A stretch of 64,000 bases of DNA from Gammaproteobacteria bacterium MFB021 (lineage in GTDB: Bacteria > Pseudomonadota > Gammaproteobacteria > Pseudomonadales > Halomonadaceae), in NCBI GenBank assembly GCA_000737985.1, contig JNVT01000092.1, positions 1 through 64,000 of the forward strand, read 5' to 3'. How positions within the stretch are numbered: the stretch's first letter is position 1; each line of letters begins with the position of its first letter. The notes under the pieces are model-generated. The model ran no database searches. It saw only the letters and a list, made by a program, of their open reading frames with translations, and was not told the origin of the DNA. A program made the translations under genes and the position numbers. Below are positions 42,794-52,486 of the stretch, piece by piece.

Positions 42794-43251
42794 CAGGCGC
42801 GGCCTCCCGTCATCTCTTGTGCGATAGCGCGGTTGCGCGAAAGTCCGATCAGTGCCGCCACCAGGGCGAGCAGGGCAATCACGATCGAGAGCACGAAGCC
42901 GGTGGGCATCATCGCCCAGGCATCGCGGGCGTGGACCAGCGCATTGATGAAGCCGAGCACGAAGGTGACCAGCAGCAGCAGGCACTCCAGCGCGGCGCGA
43001 CCGCGCTGGCCGCTGGCCATCACGATGCCGCCCAGCGCGAACAGCCAGGCGAGGCCGTTGAACACCAGGCCGCCGGCAATCGCCCAGGAGGCAAAGGTCG
43101 ACCACTGAATGTGATAGCTGGTGGCATAGGCGTAGTCGCTCAGCGCGGCGGTCAGATAGAGCGGGAAGGTGCCCGCCAGCAGCAGCCCGTGCAGCGGATT
43201 GATTCCGCGACGGACCACGCGGACGCGGGTCGATTCGGCAGTGGTGGTCAT
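42793..43251 (-). CDS. DUF2231 four-helix membrane protein
   Basis: A 152-residue inner-membrane protein with four hydrophobic helices, matching DUF2231. The N-terminal NPLHGLLLAGTFPLYLTAALSDYAYA is the conserved start of the family, with His and Asp that could bind a cofactor. It is coupled translationally to the PQQ dehydrogenase downstream, and I infer a role as its membrane electron acceptor or anchor. This pairing recurs in other genomes as I recall, but the function is not proven. Confidence 0.85.
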   Translation of the reverse strand: MTTTAESTRVRVVRRGINPLHGLLLAGTFPLYLTAALSDYAYATSYHIQWSTFASWAIAGGLVFNGLAWLFALGGIVMASGQRGRAALECLLLLVTFVLGFINALVHARDAWAMMPTGFVLSIVIALLALVAALIGLSRNRAIAQEMTGGRA

Positions 43252-43493
43252 GGCAAGGTCCTTTTGCGGTGGCCAGCGAAGCGCTACGCGCCCTATTGAG
43301 GAAGTGCGTGTATTAGGGTTTTCGGTTGAAGTGTAGCCGACATCTCCGGCTTGTCGTGGCGTGGTGCGTATGCCTCCGGGCGAGCGCCGTCATGTTGTAC
43401 CGAAGGCGCATGTCATCGGCGCGCCAGCGTTGCTATCGTGCTCCGGCGTCGGCGGCTGGCCGCCTCACTCTCATCGTCATCGACAGGTGCCAT

Positions 43494-44417
43494 GTGCCTT
43501 TTATCGCCGTGTTCTATCTCGCGGTCGTCGTGCTGCTCTTTTCCGGCAATCTGGTGGTCGGCAAGTTCGCCACCGCCAGCTTGCCGCCGCTGACCCTGGC
43601 GTGGTCGCGCATGCTGGTGGTGTTCCTCGCGGTGACGCTGATCTTCGGCTCCGCCGCCTGGCGCCAGCGTCAGGTGCTGGGGCGCGAGATCAAGGCGCTG
43701 GCGATCATGTCGATCAACGGCATGGCGCTGTTCTCCGCGCTGCTCTACTCGGCGCTGCGGGTCAGCAATGCGACCACGGTGGCGGTACTGGAGAGCCTGA
43801 CCCCGGCGGCCACCGCCATGCTGATGGCGCTGTTTTTCCGCGAGCGTCTGGGGCGCATACGCTGGTTGGGTATTCTGCTCTCCGCCGGCGGTGCGGCCTG
43901 GGTGGTTTCGGACGGGGCTATAGTGCGCACGCTGGCGCGGTTGCAGACCGGCGATGCGCTGGTAGCAGCGGCGGTGCTGGCCTGGGTGGTCTACTCGATG
44001 GCGGCGCGCCACTGGCTGAGCCGGGTGCCGTTCTACGCCTCGCTGGTGCCGATGACCGGCATCGCGGTGCTGTTTCTCACGCCGTTGGTGGTGGTCGAGA
44101 ATGTCTTCTTCGCCGAGGCCTGGCAGCTCGACGGTCATGCGCTTGCCGCCATTCTCTATCTGGGGCTTGGCCCTTCGCTGATCGCGTTGATCTGCTACAA
44201 CCGGGCGCTGCTGCTGGTCGGCCCCAGCCACACCGCGACCTCGCTCAACCTGCTGCCGGTGGTGACCATGGGGCTCGGCTATCTGATGCTCGGCGCGCCG
44301 ATCACGCTCAATCAGGTGGTCGGCGCGCTGGTGGTGATCGTCGGCGTCTCGCTGGTGACACTCAATCTGCGCCGGCGGCGGCTGCCACCGCTGGAAGACT
44401 CGGCGAGAGGCGCCTAG
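43494..44417 (+). CDS. EamA-family (DMT) transporter
   Basis: A 307-residue ten-helix inner-membrane permease with two EamA repeats. The GTG at 43494 (VPFIAVFYLAVVVLL) directly precedes the first helix and follows AGG; the 56 codons upstream in frame are Arg/Cys-rich and unlikely. It ends with a TAG that overlaps the TAG of the convergent iclR gene in the palindrome CTAG at 44414-44417. The substrate is unknown. Confidence 0.87.
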   Translation: MPFIAVFYLAVVVLLFSGNLVVGKFATASLPPLTLAWSRMLVVFLAVTLIFGSAAWRQRQVLGREIKALAIMSINGMALFSALLYSALRVSNATTVAVLESLTPAATAMLMALFFRERLGRIRWLGILLSAGGAAWVVSDGAIVRTLARLQTGDALVAAAVLAWVVYSMAARHWLSRVPFYASLVPMTGIAVLFLTPLVVVENVFFAEAWQLDGHALAAILYLGLGPSLIALICYNRALLLVGPSHTATSLNLLPVVTMGLGYLMLGAPITLNQVVGALVVIVGVSLVTLNLRRRRLPPLEDSARGA

Positions 44418-45208
44418 CGTCGGGTGCGCGCCGCCTGGGTGATGGCCCGCGCACACTCCAGCAGCGGTGGTCCGAGGGTATCGATGGCGTTTTCCAACTG
44501 CCAGCGGCTGGCAGGCGCGGTGACGTGCACTGCCGCCACTGGCTGCCCTGAGGCATTGATCACGGGGGCGGCGATATTGATGTCGCCGCGGAAGTACTCG
44601 GCGTTGTTCCAGGCCAGACCGCGCTGGCGGCACTGCTGCACGATCTCCACCAGGGCTTCGATCTCGGTGACGGTGTTGGCGGTGTGGGCGATGCGCTCGC
44701 TGCGTTCTAGATGATCGCGCAGGGCGGCGTCATCGAGCGCCGAGAGGTAGGCGCGGCCGGAGGCAGTGCAGAACATCGGCACGCGGCTGCCGATCGGCAT
44801 GTGGATCGGAATGTAGTGGCGGCTGGTGAAGCGCGCCACATAGACCATGTCGAGCCCGCAGGGCTCGGTCAGCGAGACCGTCTCCAGGCAGCGATTGCTG
44901 AGATCCGACAGATACGGGTTGGCGCAATCGATCAGCAGATTGGCCTCGAGATACTGTGCGCCCACGCCGAGCACGCCGATGCCGATCCGGTACTTGCGGC
45001 TCTGCGCCACGCGCACCAGGTAACCGAGCTGCTCCAGCGTATGGGTGATGCGCTGTACCGAGCCCATGCTCATCTCGGTGAGTCTGGCGATCTCCGACAG
45101 GCTGAGCTCGCTATGGTGAGCATCGAACAGTCCCAGCACCACGAACGCCTTCTCGATCGACTGGTTGAACAGCGCCGAGCGGGCACCGGCGCTTGCTGAG
45201 TCGGCCAT
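44414..45208 (-). CDS. IclR-family transcriptional regulator
   Basis: A 264-residue IclR regulator: N-terminal winged helix (LSLSEIARLTEMSMGSVQRITH at about residues 35-56) and C-terminal ligand-binding GAF-like domain. ATG at 45208 follows AGGAGA. It is the fifth and last gene of the operon after the ABC transporter and oxidase genes (11 bp after the oxidase), so it likely controls that operon in response to an amino-acid or amine ligand. Confidence 0.9.
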   Translation of the reverse strand: MADSASAGARSALFNQSIEKAFVVLGLFDAHHSELSLSEIARLTEMSMGSVQRITHTLEQLGYLVRVAQSRKYRIGIGVLGVGAQYLEANLLIDCANPYLSDLSNRCLETVSLTEPCGLDMVYVARFTSRHYIPIHMPIGSRVPMFCTASGRAYLSALDDAALRDHLERSERIAHTANTVTEIEALVEIVQQCRQRGLAWNNAEYFRGDINIAAPVINASGQPVAAVHVTAPASRWQLENAIDTLGPPLLECARAITQAARTRR

Positions 45209-45219
45209 CGGGTCTCCTG

Positions 45220-46509
45220 TCATCGCTCCAGCCAATCCTGGGTCCGATAGTACTGGATCACCGCCGCGACGTAGAGCCGCTGCAGGCCGTGCAGCGGGAT
45301 CGGCGCGATGGGGGTGACCGGTAGTGGCAGGGCGTCGGCGAGTGCCCGGCTACCGAGATGGCGGCCGATCAGGCTGCCCAGATGCGTGCCCATTCCCACC
45401 CCGCGGCCGTTGTAACCCAGCGCCACGTGCAAGCCGGGGGCGGGCTCGTGCACATGCGGCATGGCATCCTGGGTCAGCGCCACTCGCCCGCCCCAGGCAT
45501 AGTCGATCTCGATGCCCTTCAGCGCCGGATAGAGTCTGGTCATGCCACTGATCAGATGGCGGAAGTCGCCAGGATCGCGAGGGTCATGTAAAGGCCCACG
45601 CCCGCCGAACAGCAGCCGGCCGGCGGCATCGCGGCGGAAATAGAACAGCAGCTTGCGCGCATCCGAGGCGACCTCTCCCCGGGGCAGAATGGTCGCGCCT
45701 TCCTCCGCGCTCAGCGGCCGGGTAGCGATCTGAAAACTGTTGGCGGCGATCACGCTGCGCGCCAGACCGGGCTGTAGGGTGTCGGTATAGCCGTTGGTGC
45801 ACAGCAGCACCTGCTCTGCCGTCACTTCTCCGCGGGCGGTGGACGCCCGCCAGCCCTCGGCCTGACGGGTCAGCCCGGTCACCGCCGAGCTCTCGTGGAG
45901 CTGTGCACCCGCCGCGCTCGCCGCCCGGGCCAGGCCGCGCACGAAGGCCAAGGGATTGAGGCTGCCCGCACGCGGGTCGCGCCAGCCGGCCAGATAGGCC
46001 GCGGTGCCGAGGCGCTCGGCGCAGGCCTCCCGCGTCAGCCACTCGACCTCGACCCCACGCGCGGCCCACTGCGCGGCGCGGTTCTCGATCCGCTGGATGC
46101 CGGCTTGGGTGGCCGCGGGCTGCAGCCAACCGTGACGCTGGGCGTCGCACTCGATGGCATGGCGCTGGATGAGTTCGAAGACCACGTCGGCGTTGCGGCT
46201 GCTGGTGTCGATCAGGCGCTCGCCGCGCTCCTGACCATAGCGCTCGATCAGCTGATCAGGGTCGTACTTGAGCCCCGGAATGACCTGGCCGCCGTTGCGT
46301 CCCGAGGCACCCCAGCCGATCGTGTCGGCCTCCAGCAGGCGTGTCGAGATGCCGCGTTCGGCCAGCGCCAGCGCCGCGGCGACCCCGGTGAAGCCGCCGC
46401 CGACGATCAGCACGTCGCTGCGGCAGGTACCTTCGAGTGCGGGTAGCGGCGCCGCCGGCGGCTGACTCTCGGCCCAGAGCGATCGCAGCATCGGCTGTAA
46501 AGTGGGCAT
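45220..46509 (-). CDS. FAD-dependent amine/amino-acid oxidoreductase (DadA/PuuB-like)
   Basis: A 429-residue DAO-family flavoprotein. The FAD-binding motif DVLIVGGGFTGVAAALALAE is at about residues 32-51, followed by LLEADTIGWGASGRNGGQV, the pattern of gamma-glutamylputrescine oxidase and related secondary-amine oxidases. The C-terminal GYNGRGVGMGTHLG is the second flavin contact. It oxidatively deaminates an amine or N-alkyl amino acid. Co-transcription with a polar amino-acid ABC transporter suggests that it acts on the imported compound. No PuuA synthetase is nearby, so a gamma-glutamylated substrate is not supported. Confidence 0.88.
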   Translation of the reverse strand: MPTLQPMLRSLWAESQPPAAPLPALEGTCRSDVLIVGGGFTGVAAALALAERGISTRLLEADTIGWGASGRNGGQVIPGLKYDPDQLIERYGQERGERLIDTSSRNADVVFELIQRHAIECDAQRHGWLQPAATQAGIQRIENRAAQWAARGVEVEWLTREACAERLGTAAYLAGWRDPRAGSLNPLAFVRGLARAASAAGAQLHESSAVTGLTRQAEGWRASTARGEVTAEQVLLCTNGYTDTLQPGLARSVIAANSFQIATRPLSAEEGATILPRGEVASDARKLLFYFRRDAAGRLLFGGRGPLHDPRDPGDFRHLISGMTRLYPALKGIEIDYAWGGRVALTQDAMPHVHEPAPGLHVALGYNGRGVGMGTHLGSLIGRHLGSRALADALPLPVTPIAPIPLHGLQRLYVAAVIQYYRTQDWLER

Positions 46510-46524
46510 CGATGCTTCTCCTGT

Positions 46525-47253
46525 TCAGTGGTCGAGCACGCGGCGCAGGAAATCCTGCGTACGCGCGTTCTGTGGCTCGCTGAGCACGCGCGACGCCGGC
46601 CCCTCCTCGACGATCTGGCCGCCGTAGAGAAAGCAGACCCGATCGGCCACCTCCTTGGCGAAACTCATCTCGTGGGTGACCACGACCATGGTCATGCCCT
46701 CTGCCGCCAGGTCGCGCATCACCGTCAGCACATCGCCCACCAGTTCCGGGTCGAGCGCCGAGGTGGGCTCGTCGAACAGGATCGCCTCCGGACGCATCGC
46801 CAGCGCCCGAGCGATCGCCACCCGCTGCTGCTGGCCGCCGGAGAGCTGGGTCGGATAGGCCGCCTGCTTCTCGGCCAGGCCGACTTTCTCTAGCAGCGCC
46901 TGAGCGTGCTGGCGCGCCTCGGCCCGCGACTCCCCCTTGACGAAGACAGGGCCCTCCATCACGTTCTCGAGCACCGTGCGGTGGGGAAAGAGATTGAAGC
47001 GCTGAAACACCATGCCGACCCGGGTGCGCAGCGCGTGGATGTCGCTGCGCCGGACATCCACTGTCTGCCCGTGGATGGTGATCGCGCCGCTGTCGTAGCT
47101 CTCCAGACCGTTGATGCAGCGCAGCACGGTGGACTTGCCCGAGCCGGAAGGACCGATGAGACAGACCACTTCGCCGGCGGCGACCTCGAGACTGACGCCC
47201 TTGAGCACCTGGGTCGCGCCGAAGGCCTTGTGGATATGGTCGATGGCGATCAT
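46525..47253 (-). CDS. Polar amino-acid ABC transporter ATP-binding protein
   Basis: A 242-residue ATPase of the GlnQ/HisP type. Walker [10 protein letters not shown] at residues 34-42, signature LSGGQQQR, Walker [14 protein letters not shown] and the switch His in VVTHEMSF are all intact. The ATG overlaps the permease stop by four bases. It energises uptake through the permease encoded just upstream. Confidence 0.95.
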   Translation of the reverse strand: MIAIDHIHKAFGATQVLKGVSLEVAAGEVVCLIGPSGSGKSTVLRCINGLESYDSGAITIHGQTVDVRRSDIHALRTRVGMVFQRFNLFPHRTVLENVMEGPVFVKGESRAEARQHAQALLEKVGLAEKQAAYPTQLSGGQQQRVAIARALAMRPEAILFDEPTSALDPELVGDVLTVMRDLAAEGMTMVVVTHEMSFAKEVADRVCFLYGGQIVEEGPASRVLSEPQNARTQDFLRRVLDH

Positions 47254-47915
47254 TGGTCGGCTCCCTGTCGCGACTTAGCGAAGAAACGCTCCAGGCGGTT
47301 GACGCCGAAGATCAGCGGCAGGCTGAGCGCCAGGTACATCAGCGCCACCATGGTGTAGACGGTGGTGTTCTGGAACGTCGAAGCGGCGATCAGCTGCCCG
47401 GCCCGGGTCATCTCCGCCACGGTGATGGTCGAGGCGAGCGAGGAGTCCTTGAGAATCATGACCGCGGTATTGCCGTAGGGGGGCAGGGCGATGCGTATCG
47501 CCTGGGGCAGGACCACACGACGCATGATCAGGGCACTCTTCATGCCGATGGACTTGGCCGCTTCGATCTGGCCCGAGTCGATCGCCTCGATGCCGGCGCG
47601 GAAGTTCTCTGCCTGATAGGCGCTATAGGCGATCCCCAGGCCGATGATGCTGGCCTGGAAGGCGCTCAGATCGATGCCCAACTCGGGAATGACGAAGTAG
47701 ATGTAAAAAAGCTGCACGATGATCGGCAGGCCGCGGATCACGTTGATGAAGGTGCCGGCCAGCGCCGAGACCGGCGTCAGCGGCGAGCGTTTCATCAGCG
47801 CCAGCAGCAGCCCCAGCAGGGTGCTGAGCAGCAGGGCGCCCAGGGTGATCTGCACCGTGACGACGGCACCCTTGAGCAGGATCGGGAAAAACGCGGCGAT
47901 ATCGGCGTACGCCAT
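47250..47915 (-). CDS. Polar amino-acid ABC transporter permease
   Basis: A 221-residue inner-membrane permease of the HisMQ type with five helices and the cytosolic EAA motif ([30 protein letters not shown], positions 130-160 approximately), which docks with the ATPase. A single permease gene implies a homodimer. It lies 113 bp after the binding-protein gene. Confidence 0.95.
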   Translation of the reverse strand: MAYADIAAFFPILLKGAVVTVQITLGALLLSTLLGLLLALMKRSPLTPVSALAGTFINVIRGLPIIVQLFYIYFVIPELGIDLSAFQASIIGLGIAYSAYQAENFRAGIEAIDSGQIEAAKSIGMKSALIMRRVVLPQAIRIALPPYGNTAVMILKDSSLASTITVAEMTRAGQLIAASTFQNTTVYTMVALMYLALSLPLIFGVNRLERFFAKSRQGADQ

Positions 47916-48028
47916 AGGGTCCTCCTGGGCCGAGGCCGGGCGCGCCGGACAGCGAGGTCCGGCGTGCGGCGGTCAGCGGGGAAGGGTGGGAGAGCGGCTG
48001 AGTGTTGGTGGTGGCACGGTGGGGCGTA

Positions 48029-48832
48029 CTACAGCCCCCACTTGGCGAAGATGGCATCGAGCTTGCCGCTTGCCTTGAGCTTGGCCAGGGAGGCGTTGAC
48101 GCGCTCGAGCAGCGCGGTGTTGTCCTTGGCCACGGCCAGCGCGAGCTCGCCCACCATCTGCTGCTGGTAGTCGGGAGACAGCTCGAGATCGGCGAAGCGG
48201 CCCTGCTTGAGCTGGTAAGCCATCACCGGTGCGTCACCAATGCCCGCCACGATGCGACCCAGGGAGACGTCGCGCATCATGTCGGCAAGGGTGTCGTAGT
48301 TGCGAATCTCGGGAAACAGGCCGGTCGCCTGTAGCTGGCGCACATAGGTCGTACCCACCTGGGCGCCGACCACCTGGCCCTTGAGATCGTCGAGTGTATG
48401 AATGTTGCCCTGATGATCACGCTTGACGATCACGCCCTCACCGTAGGGATAGACATCGTCACTGAAGGCGACGACCTTGGCGCGCTCGGGGGTACGCAGC
48501 ATGGCCGCGGAGATGATGTCGATCTTGCCCGAGGTGAGCGACGGGATCAGCGCATTGAACGGCGACTCCTTGATCTCGACTTTGGCCCCCATGTCCTGAC
48601 CCACGGCCTCGATCAGATCGACCATGGCGCCGGTGATCTTGCCGCTGGAGACATCCAGAAAGGTGAAGGGGATACCGCTGGGGGTGGCGCCGGCGACCAG
48701 CGTCTCCTGTGCCTGGACGGCGCTGACGCCTGCCGTGGCCAGGCCCAGCGCAGCGGCGGCCACGAGGCAGTGGCGGCGGAGGCGAGCCAGCCAACGCAAA
48801 GATGTGCGGGGAGTGGGTGAGTAATCGATCAT
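48029..48832 (-). CDS. Polar amino-acid ABC transporter periplasmic binding protein
   Basis: A 267-residue SBP-bac-3 (type 3) binding protein. A signal peptide with an Arg-rich N-region (LRWLARLRRHCLVAA) is cleaved near VQAQ. The mature sequence has the family pattern KGSPFNALIPSLTSGKIDII-like segment and GxxVGAQVGTTYVR in the second half. It is the first gene of the five-gene operon and sets its specificity; the ligand could be a basic or opine-like amino acid, but it cannot be deduced. Confidence 0.92.
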   Translation of the reverse strand: MIDYSPTPRTSLRWLARLRRHCLVAAAALGLATAGVSAVQAQETLVAGATPSGIPFTFLDVSSGKITGAMVDLIEAVGQDMGAKVEIKESPFNALIPSLTSGKIDIISAAMLRTPERAKVVAFSDDVYPYGEGVIVKRDHQGNIHTLDDLKGQVVGAQVGTTYVRQLQATGLFPEIRNYDTLADMMRDVSLGRIVAGIGDAPVMAYQLKQGRFADLELSPDYQQQMVGELALAVAKDNTALLERVNASLAKLKASGKLDAIFAKWGL

Positions 48833-49193
48833 GAGGCTACCTGTCTTGTGGGGTTGTTATGTCGACTCAGCGATTCACCTGCCTGTTCGAGCCTATCCAA
48901 GCATTGATTTATCGGCAAGTGTTAAGTTTTATCGAATATCGATAATTTGGCGCTATCGTATCAGCGCGGCTTGCGCCAGCCCCGCCGAGGTACCCCCTAA
49001 CCAGCGATTTCCGCTCGAAAAACCGGCGAGTCACGCGATACGTGGAGCAGCGCAGACGGGACGCTCTCGAAGGAATGGCAGGGTGCTCGAATACCACCAA
49101 GGTCTAGCTGCTCGATCCCGGGCTGGACTGGGGTAAGCTGGGGATCGGCGTCGACAGGTGGCTTGGCGTGACTGACTCAGAAGGAGAGAACCG

Positions 49194-49862
49194 GTGGAAC
49201 ATCGATTCTGGCAGCAGCGCTGGGAGCAGGCACAGCTCGGCTTTCATCTGAGCTTCGTCCATCCCATTCTCAAGCGCCATCTGGCGCGCTATGCGCTCGC
49301 GCCGGGGGCGCGGGTGTTCCTGCCGCTGTGCGGCAAGACCCTGGATATCGGCTGGCTGCTGAGTGAGGGGTATGCGGTGGTCGGCGCCGAGTTGAGCGAG
49401 CTGGCGGTGGCGCAGCTGTTCGCCGAACTCGGGGTCGAGCCGACGGTTAGCGAGTGGGAAGGCGGCCAGTGCTGGCAGCACGGCGCGCTGAGCGTCTATC
49501 AGGGCGATATCTTTGCGCTGACCCCGGCGGCGCTGGGCGCGATCGACCTGGTCTACGATCGCGCCGCCCTGGTGGCGCTGCCGCCGCCGATGCGCGACGC
49601 CTACGCTAGCCAGCTGCTCGCGCTGAGCGGTGCCGCACCGCAGTTGCTGATCACCTTCGAGTACGACCCGGCGGAGAAGGAGGGCCCACCGTTTCCGGTA
49701 CTCCCGGCGGAGGTTGCCCGCCACTACGCCGACACTCATGAATTCGCAGAGCTGTCGCGCAAGGACGTGCTCGACGCCGCGCTCAGCTTCCGCGATGCGG
49801 GCGTGTCGCGTTTCGTCGAAGTCGCCTGGCAGCTGCTGCCGCGTGCGCAGGGGCCAACTTGA
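49194..49862 (+). CDS. tpm: Thiopurine S-methyltransferase
   Basis: A 222-residue SAM-dependent methyltransferase of the bacterial TPMT family, known to methylate thiopurines and, in some bacteria, selenite or tellurite species, giving resistance. The N-terminal FWQQRWEQAQLGFH and the SAM-binding RVFLPLCGKTLDIGWLLSEGYAVVGAELSE region are diagnostic (kept short here: LPLCGKTLDIGWL, VVGAELSE). It starts with GTG at 49194, 7 nt after AAGGAG. It stands alone, convergent with the APC permease gene. Confidence 0.92.
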   Translation: MEHRFWQQRWEQAQLGFHLSFVHPILKRHLARYALAPGARVFLPLCGKTLDIGWLLSEGYAVVGAELSELAVAQLFAELGVEPTVSEWEGGQCWQHGALSVYQGDIFALTPAALGAIDLVYDRAALVALPPPMRDAYASQLLALSGAAPQLLITFEYDPAEKEGPPFPVLPAEVARHYADTHEFAELSRKDVLDAALSFRDAGVSRFVEVAWQLLPRAQGPT

Positions 49863-49953
49863 CCGCCGACGGGAACTCGCTATCGGCCGTCGTCCAGACC
49901 AGGCGTGCCACCTGACACCTGCCCATCCTCTATCGCCAGCGCGAAAAACTCGC

Positions 49954-49992
49954 ACTCTCGCTCAGGGTCGGTGAGACCACCTGAGCGAGAGT
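49954..49992. terminator. 13-bp perfect stem between convergent genes
   Basis: ACTCTCGCTCAGG (49954-49966) pairs perfectly with CCTGAGCGAGAGT (49980-49992) across a 13-nt loop, between the ends of tpm and the APC permease gene. A second short stem CGCCTCT/AGAGGCG follows directly. No T run, but the position suits a bidirectional terminator. Confidence 0.55.
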
Positions 49993-50032
49993 CCGCGCCT
50001 CTGAGAGAGGCGATCTGAAGACGATCAGCCGG

Positions 50033-51481
50033 TCAGTAAGCCCCGGCGCCGGGCGGCGAGAGCGGCGCGTCGCCGGCCATCGCACGCGCACGACCGAACA
50101 GTACCCCCGCCAGCAGAGCGAGCAGCGGAATCAGGGCCAGCAGGGCGCTGATCCCGATGCTGCCGCCGGTCACCAGGGTGAAGTTGGAGAGCACCAGGGC
50201 CAGGCTGGCGAGCAGCAGCACGGCGGCGAGACTCGGCGCTATCCGCGTCTGCCAGCGGCGCTGCCCGGCGAGTTCTGGATGGCGCCGGAAGAACGCCAGC
50301 GAAGCCAGGGTGGTCAGCAGCATCAGACCGATCATGCCCACGGTGGCAATGCCCGCCATGTAGCCGAAGACCTGCGTCAGCGGGTCCAGTCCCAGCGCCA
50401 GACACAGCAGCATCAGCACCAGTGCGGTGAGTGTCTGCACCATCGATGCGTGGGAAGGCGCGCGATGTCGTGGGTGAATGCGCGCCAGCCGCCGCGGCAG
50501 CGTACCCTGACGCGCCAGGGTGAACTGATAGCGGGCAAGCACGTTGTGAAAGCTCAGCACGCAGGCGAAGAGGCTGGTGAGCAGCAGCACCTGCATCAGA
50601 TCGCGCATCACGCCGCCGGTATAGCGTTCGGCGGTGTCGAGCAGCAGGTTGGCGTCGCCATCCAGGGTCTTCTGGGCGATGCCGGCGACTTCACCGGCGC
50701 CATTGGCGACCACCAGGGCCCACACCGAGAGAGTGTAGAACACGCCGATGATCAGCACCGCAAGATAGGTCGCCCGGGGGATGGTGCGCGCTGGCTGGCG
50801 GGCTTCGTCGCGAAATACCGCGGTAGCCTCGAAGCCGATGAAGCCGGTGAGCGCGAACAGCACCGCTACGCCGAGGCCGCTGGTGAGCGCGGCACTCGGC
50901 GTGAAGGAGGAAAACTCGATGCCGTGGGCGCCGCCGTCGGCGAAGATGGTCAGATTCATGATCACCACCACGGCGATCTCCAGCACCAGCGCCACACCCA
51001 GCACCTTGGCGCTGAGTTCGATATGGCGATAGCCGAGGTAGGCGACGATGGCGACAGTGAGCAGCGAGTAGATCCACCAGGGGATGGCGGGGCCGCCGCT
51101 GTGGCGGACGAAGTCGCCGACCGCCCAGCCCATGTAGCCGTAGACACCGGCCTGGATGGCGGTGTAGGCGACCAGCGCCATGAACGCGGTGCCCAGTCCC
51201 AGGCGCCGGCCGAGCCCGAGAGTCACGTAGGAGAAGAAGGCGCCGGCCTCCTTGACGTGGGGTGTCATCGCCACGAAACCGACCGAGAAGATCAGCATCA
51301 CCAGCGAGGCGATGAGAAAGCCCACCGGCGCCCCGGCACCGTTGCCGGAGGCCAGAGCGATGGGGGCGTTGCCGCCGATCACGGTGAGCGGCGCGGCGGC
51401 AGCGATGACCATGAATACGATACTGCCGGTACCCAGACTGCCGTGAAGGCGTGTCGGGTCCGCAGGGGCGGTGGTGTCCAT
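50033..51481 (-). CDS. APC-family amino-acid permease
   Basis: A 482-residue permease of the amino acid-polyamine-organocation family with about twelve helices. The first helix holds the unwound APC motif (VIGGNAPIALASGNGAGAPVG near residues 35-55). Its gene is 100 bp downstream of the carbon-nitrogen hydrolase gene on the same strand and likely imports an amine or amino acid for that pathway. Confidence 0.88.
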   Translation of the reverse strand: MDTTAPADPTRLHGSLGTGSIVFMVIAAAAPLTVIGGNAPIALASGNGAGAPVGFLIASLVMLIFSVGFVAMTPHVKEAGAFFSYVTLGLGRRLGLGTAFMALVAYTAIQAGVYGYMGWAVGDFVRHSGGPAIPWWIYSLLTVAIVAYLGYRHIELSAKVLGVALVLEIAVVVIMNLTIFADGGAHGIEFSSFTPSAALTSGLGVAVLFALTGFIGFEATAVFRDEARQPARTIPRATYLAVLIIGVFYTLSVWALVVANGAGEVAGIAQKTLDGDANLLLDTAERYTGGVMRDLMQVLLLTSLFACVLSFHNVLARYQFTLARQGTLPRRLARIHPRHRAPSHASMVQTLTALVLMLLCLALGLDPLTQVFGYMAGIATVGMIGLMLLTTLASLAFFRRHPELAGQRRWQTRIAPSLAAVLLLASLALVLSNFTLVTGGSIGISALLALIPLLALLAGVLFGRARAMAGDAPLSPPGAGAY

Positions 51482-51581
51482 GAGACGATTTCCTCGTTGT
51501 TATTGGTTGGAAATTCGGGGTTGGAAATACGAGTAGTTGGAAACACGGGTAGTGAGAAATGTGGTGTCGCTATGAGGCTGT

Positions 51582-52358
51582 CTAGGTGATGAAAAGCTCC
51601 TGGCGCAGATCATCGAGATAGGGGTTGGCTGCGCGGCCTGCGGCGACGACGGCGGGGTCGACCTCGGCGTGGATCAGCGCCTCGCCGGCGCTGGGCGCCT
51701 CGGCGAGGGGCTCGCCGTTCGGTGCCACGATCAGGCTGTGGCCGACGTAGTCGAACGCTGCCTCGCGGCCGTGCTGGTTGGTATAGGCCACATAGACCTG
51801 GTTCTCCCAGGCCCGGGTGGGGATGAGCCGCTGGTTGACGTGGGCGAACGGCTGCATCTGGGCGGTGGGCACGCAGATCAACTCGGCGCCCTGGCGCGCG
51901 GCGGCGCGTACGCTCTCCGGGAACTCCACGTCATAGCAGATCATCAGGGCGATGCGCACGCCGTGATAGTCCGCCACGCAGGTGGGGCGGTCGCCGGCGG
52001 TGAACTGATCGCGGTCGACATCACCGAACAGGTGCGCCTTGTGGTAGCGCGCGAGCACCTGGCCGTCGGCGCCGATCAGGTGGGCGGCGTTGAAGCAGGC
52101 GCCGGACTCGATCTCCGGCCCGCCCACCACCAGGCCGATGGCGTGGCGTGCGGCGATCTCGCGGGCGCGCTCCAGCGGTGCCGCCTGCGCCAGCGCCCGG
52201 GTGTCGTCGCCGAGGACATAGCCGGTCAGGAACATCTCCGGGGTGATCAACAGCGCCGCGCCTTCCGCCGCGGCGCGACGGGCGCTCTCGTCCAGGCGCT
52301 CAAGATTGGTGGCGATATCGCCGTGCGTGCTCAGTGCCTGCCAGGCGGCGATCTGCAT
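51582..52358 (-). CDS. Carbon-nitrogen hydrolase (nitrilase superfamily)
   Basis: A 258-residue cytosolic C-N hydrolase with the complete catalytic triad: Glu 41 in TPEMFLTGY, Lys 107 in RYHKAHLFGD and Cys 141 in MICYDVEFPE. Members cleave amides, N-carbamoyl groups or nitriles; beta-ureidopropionase and omega-amidase are relatives. It lies between the APC permease gene and the aminotransferase gene, 128 bp after the latter, suggesting that it trims an amide to give an amine or acid for transamination. Confidence 0.87.
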   Translation of the reverse strand: MQIAAWQALSTHGDIATNLERLDESARRAAAEGAALLITPEMFLTGYVLGDDTRALAQAAPLERAREIAARHAIGLVVGGPEIESGACFNAAHLIGADGQVLARYHKAHLFGDVDRDQFTAGDRPTCVADYHGVRIALMICYDVEFPESVRAAARQGAELICVPTAQMQPFAHVNQRLIPTRAWENQVYVAYTNQHGREAAFDYVGHSLIVAPNGEPLAEAPSAGEALIHAEVDPAVVAAGRAANPYLDDLRQELFIT

Positions 52359-52486
52359 GGAGAACTCCTTTTGAATAGGGCGAGTGGCAGCGGGCGCGTC
52401 ATCTTGGGCGCTATGTCGCTATAGACGTTACCCCGATATAGACGTTACGCCCGCCGGGACTGGCCGGTTTTCGATCCGGCCTCCCC

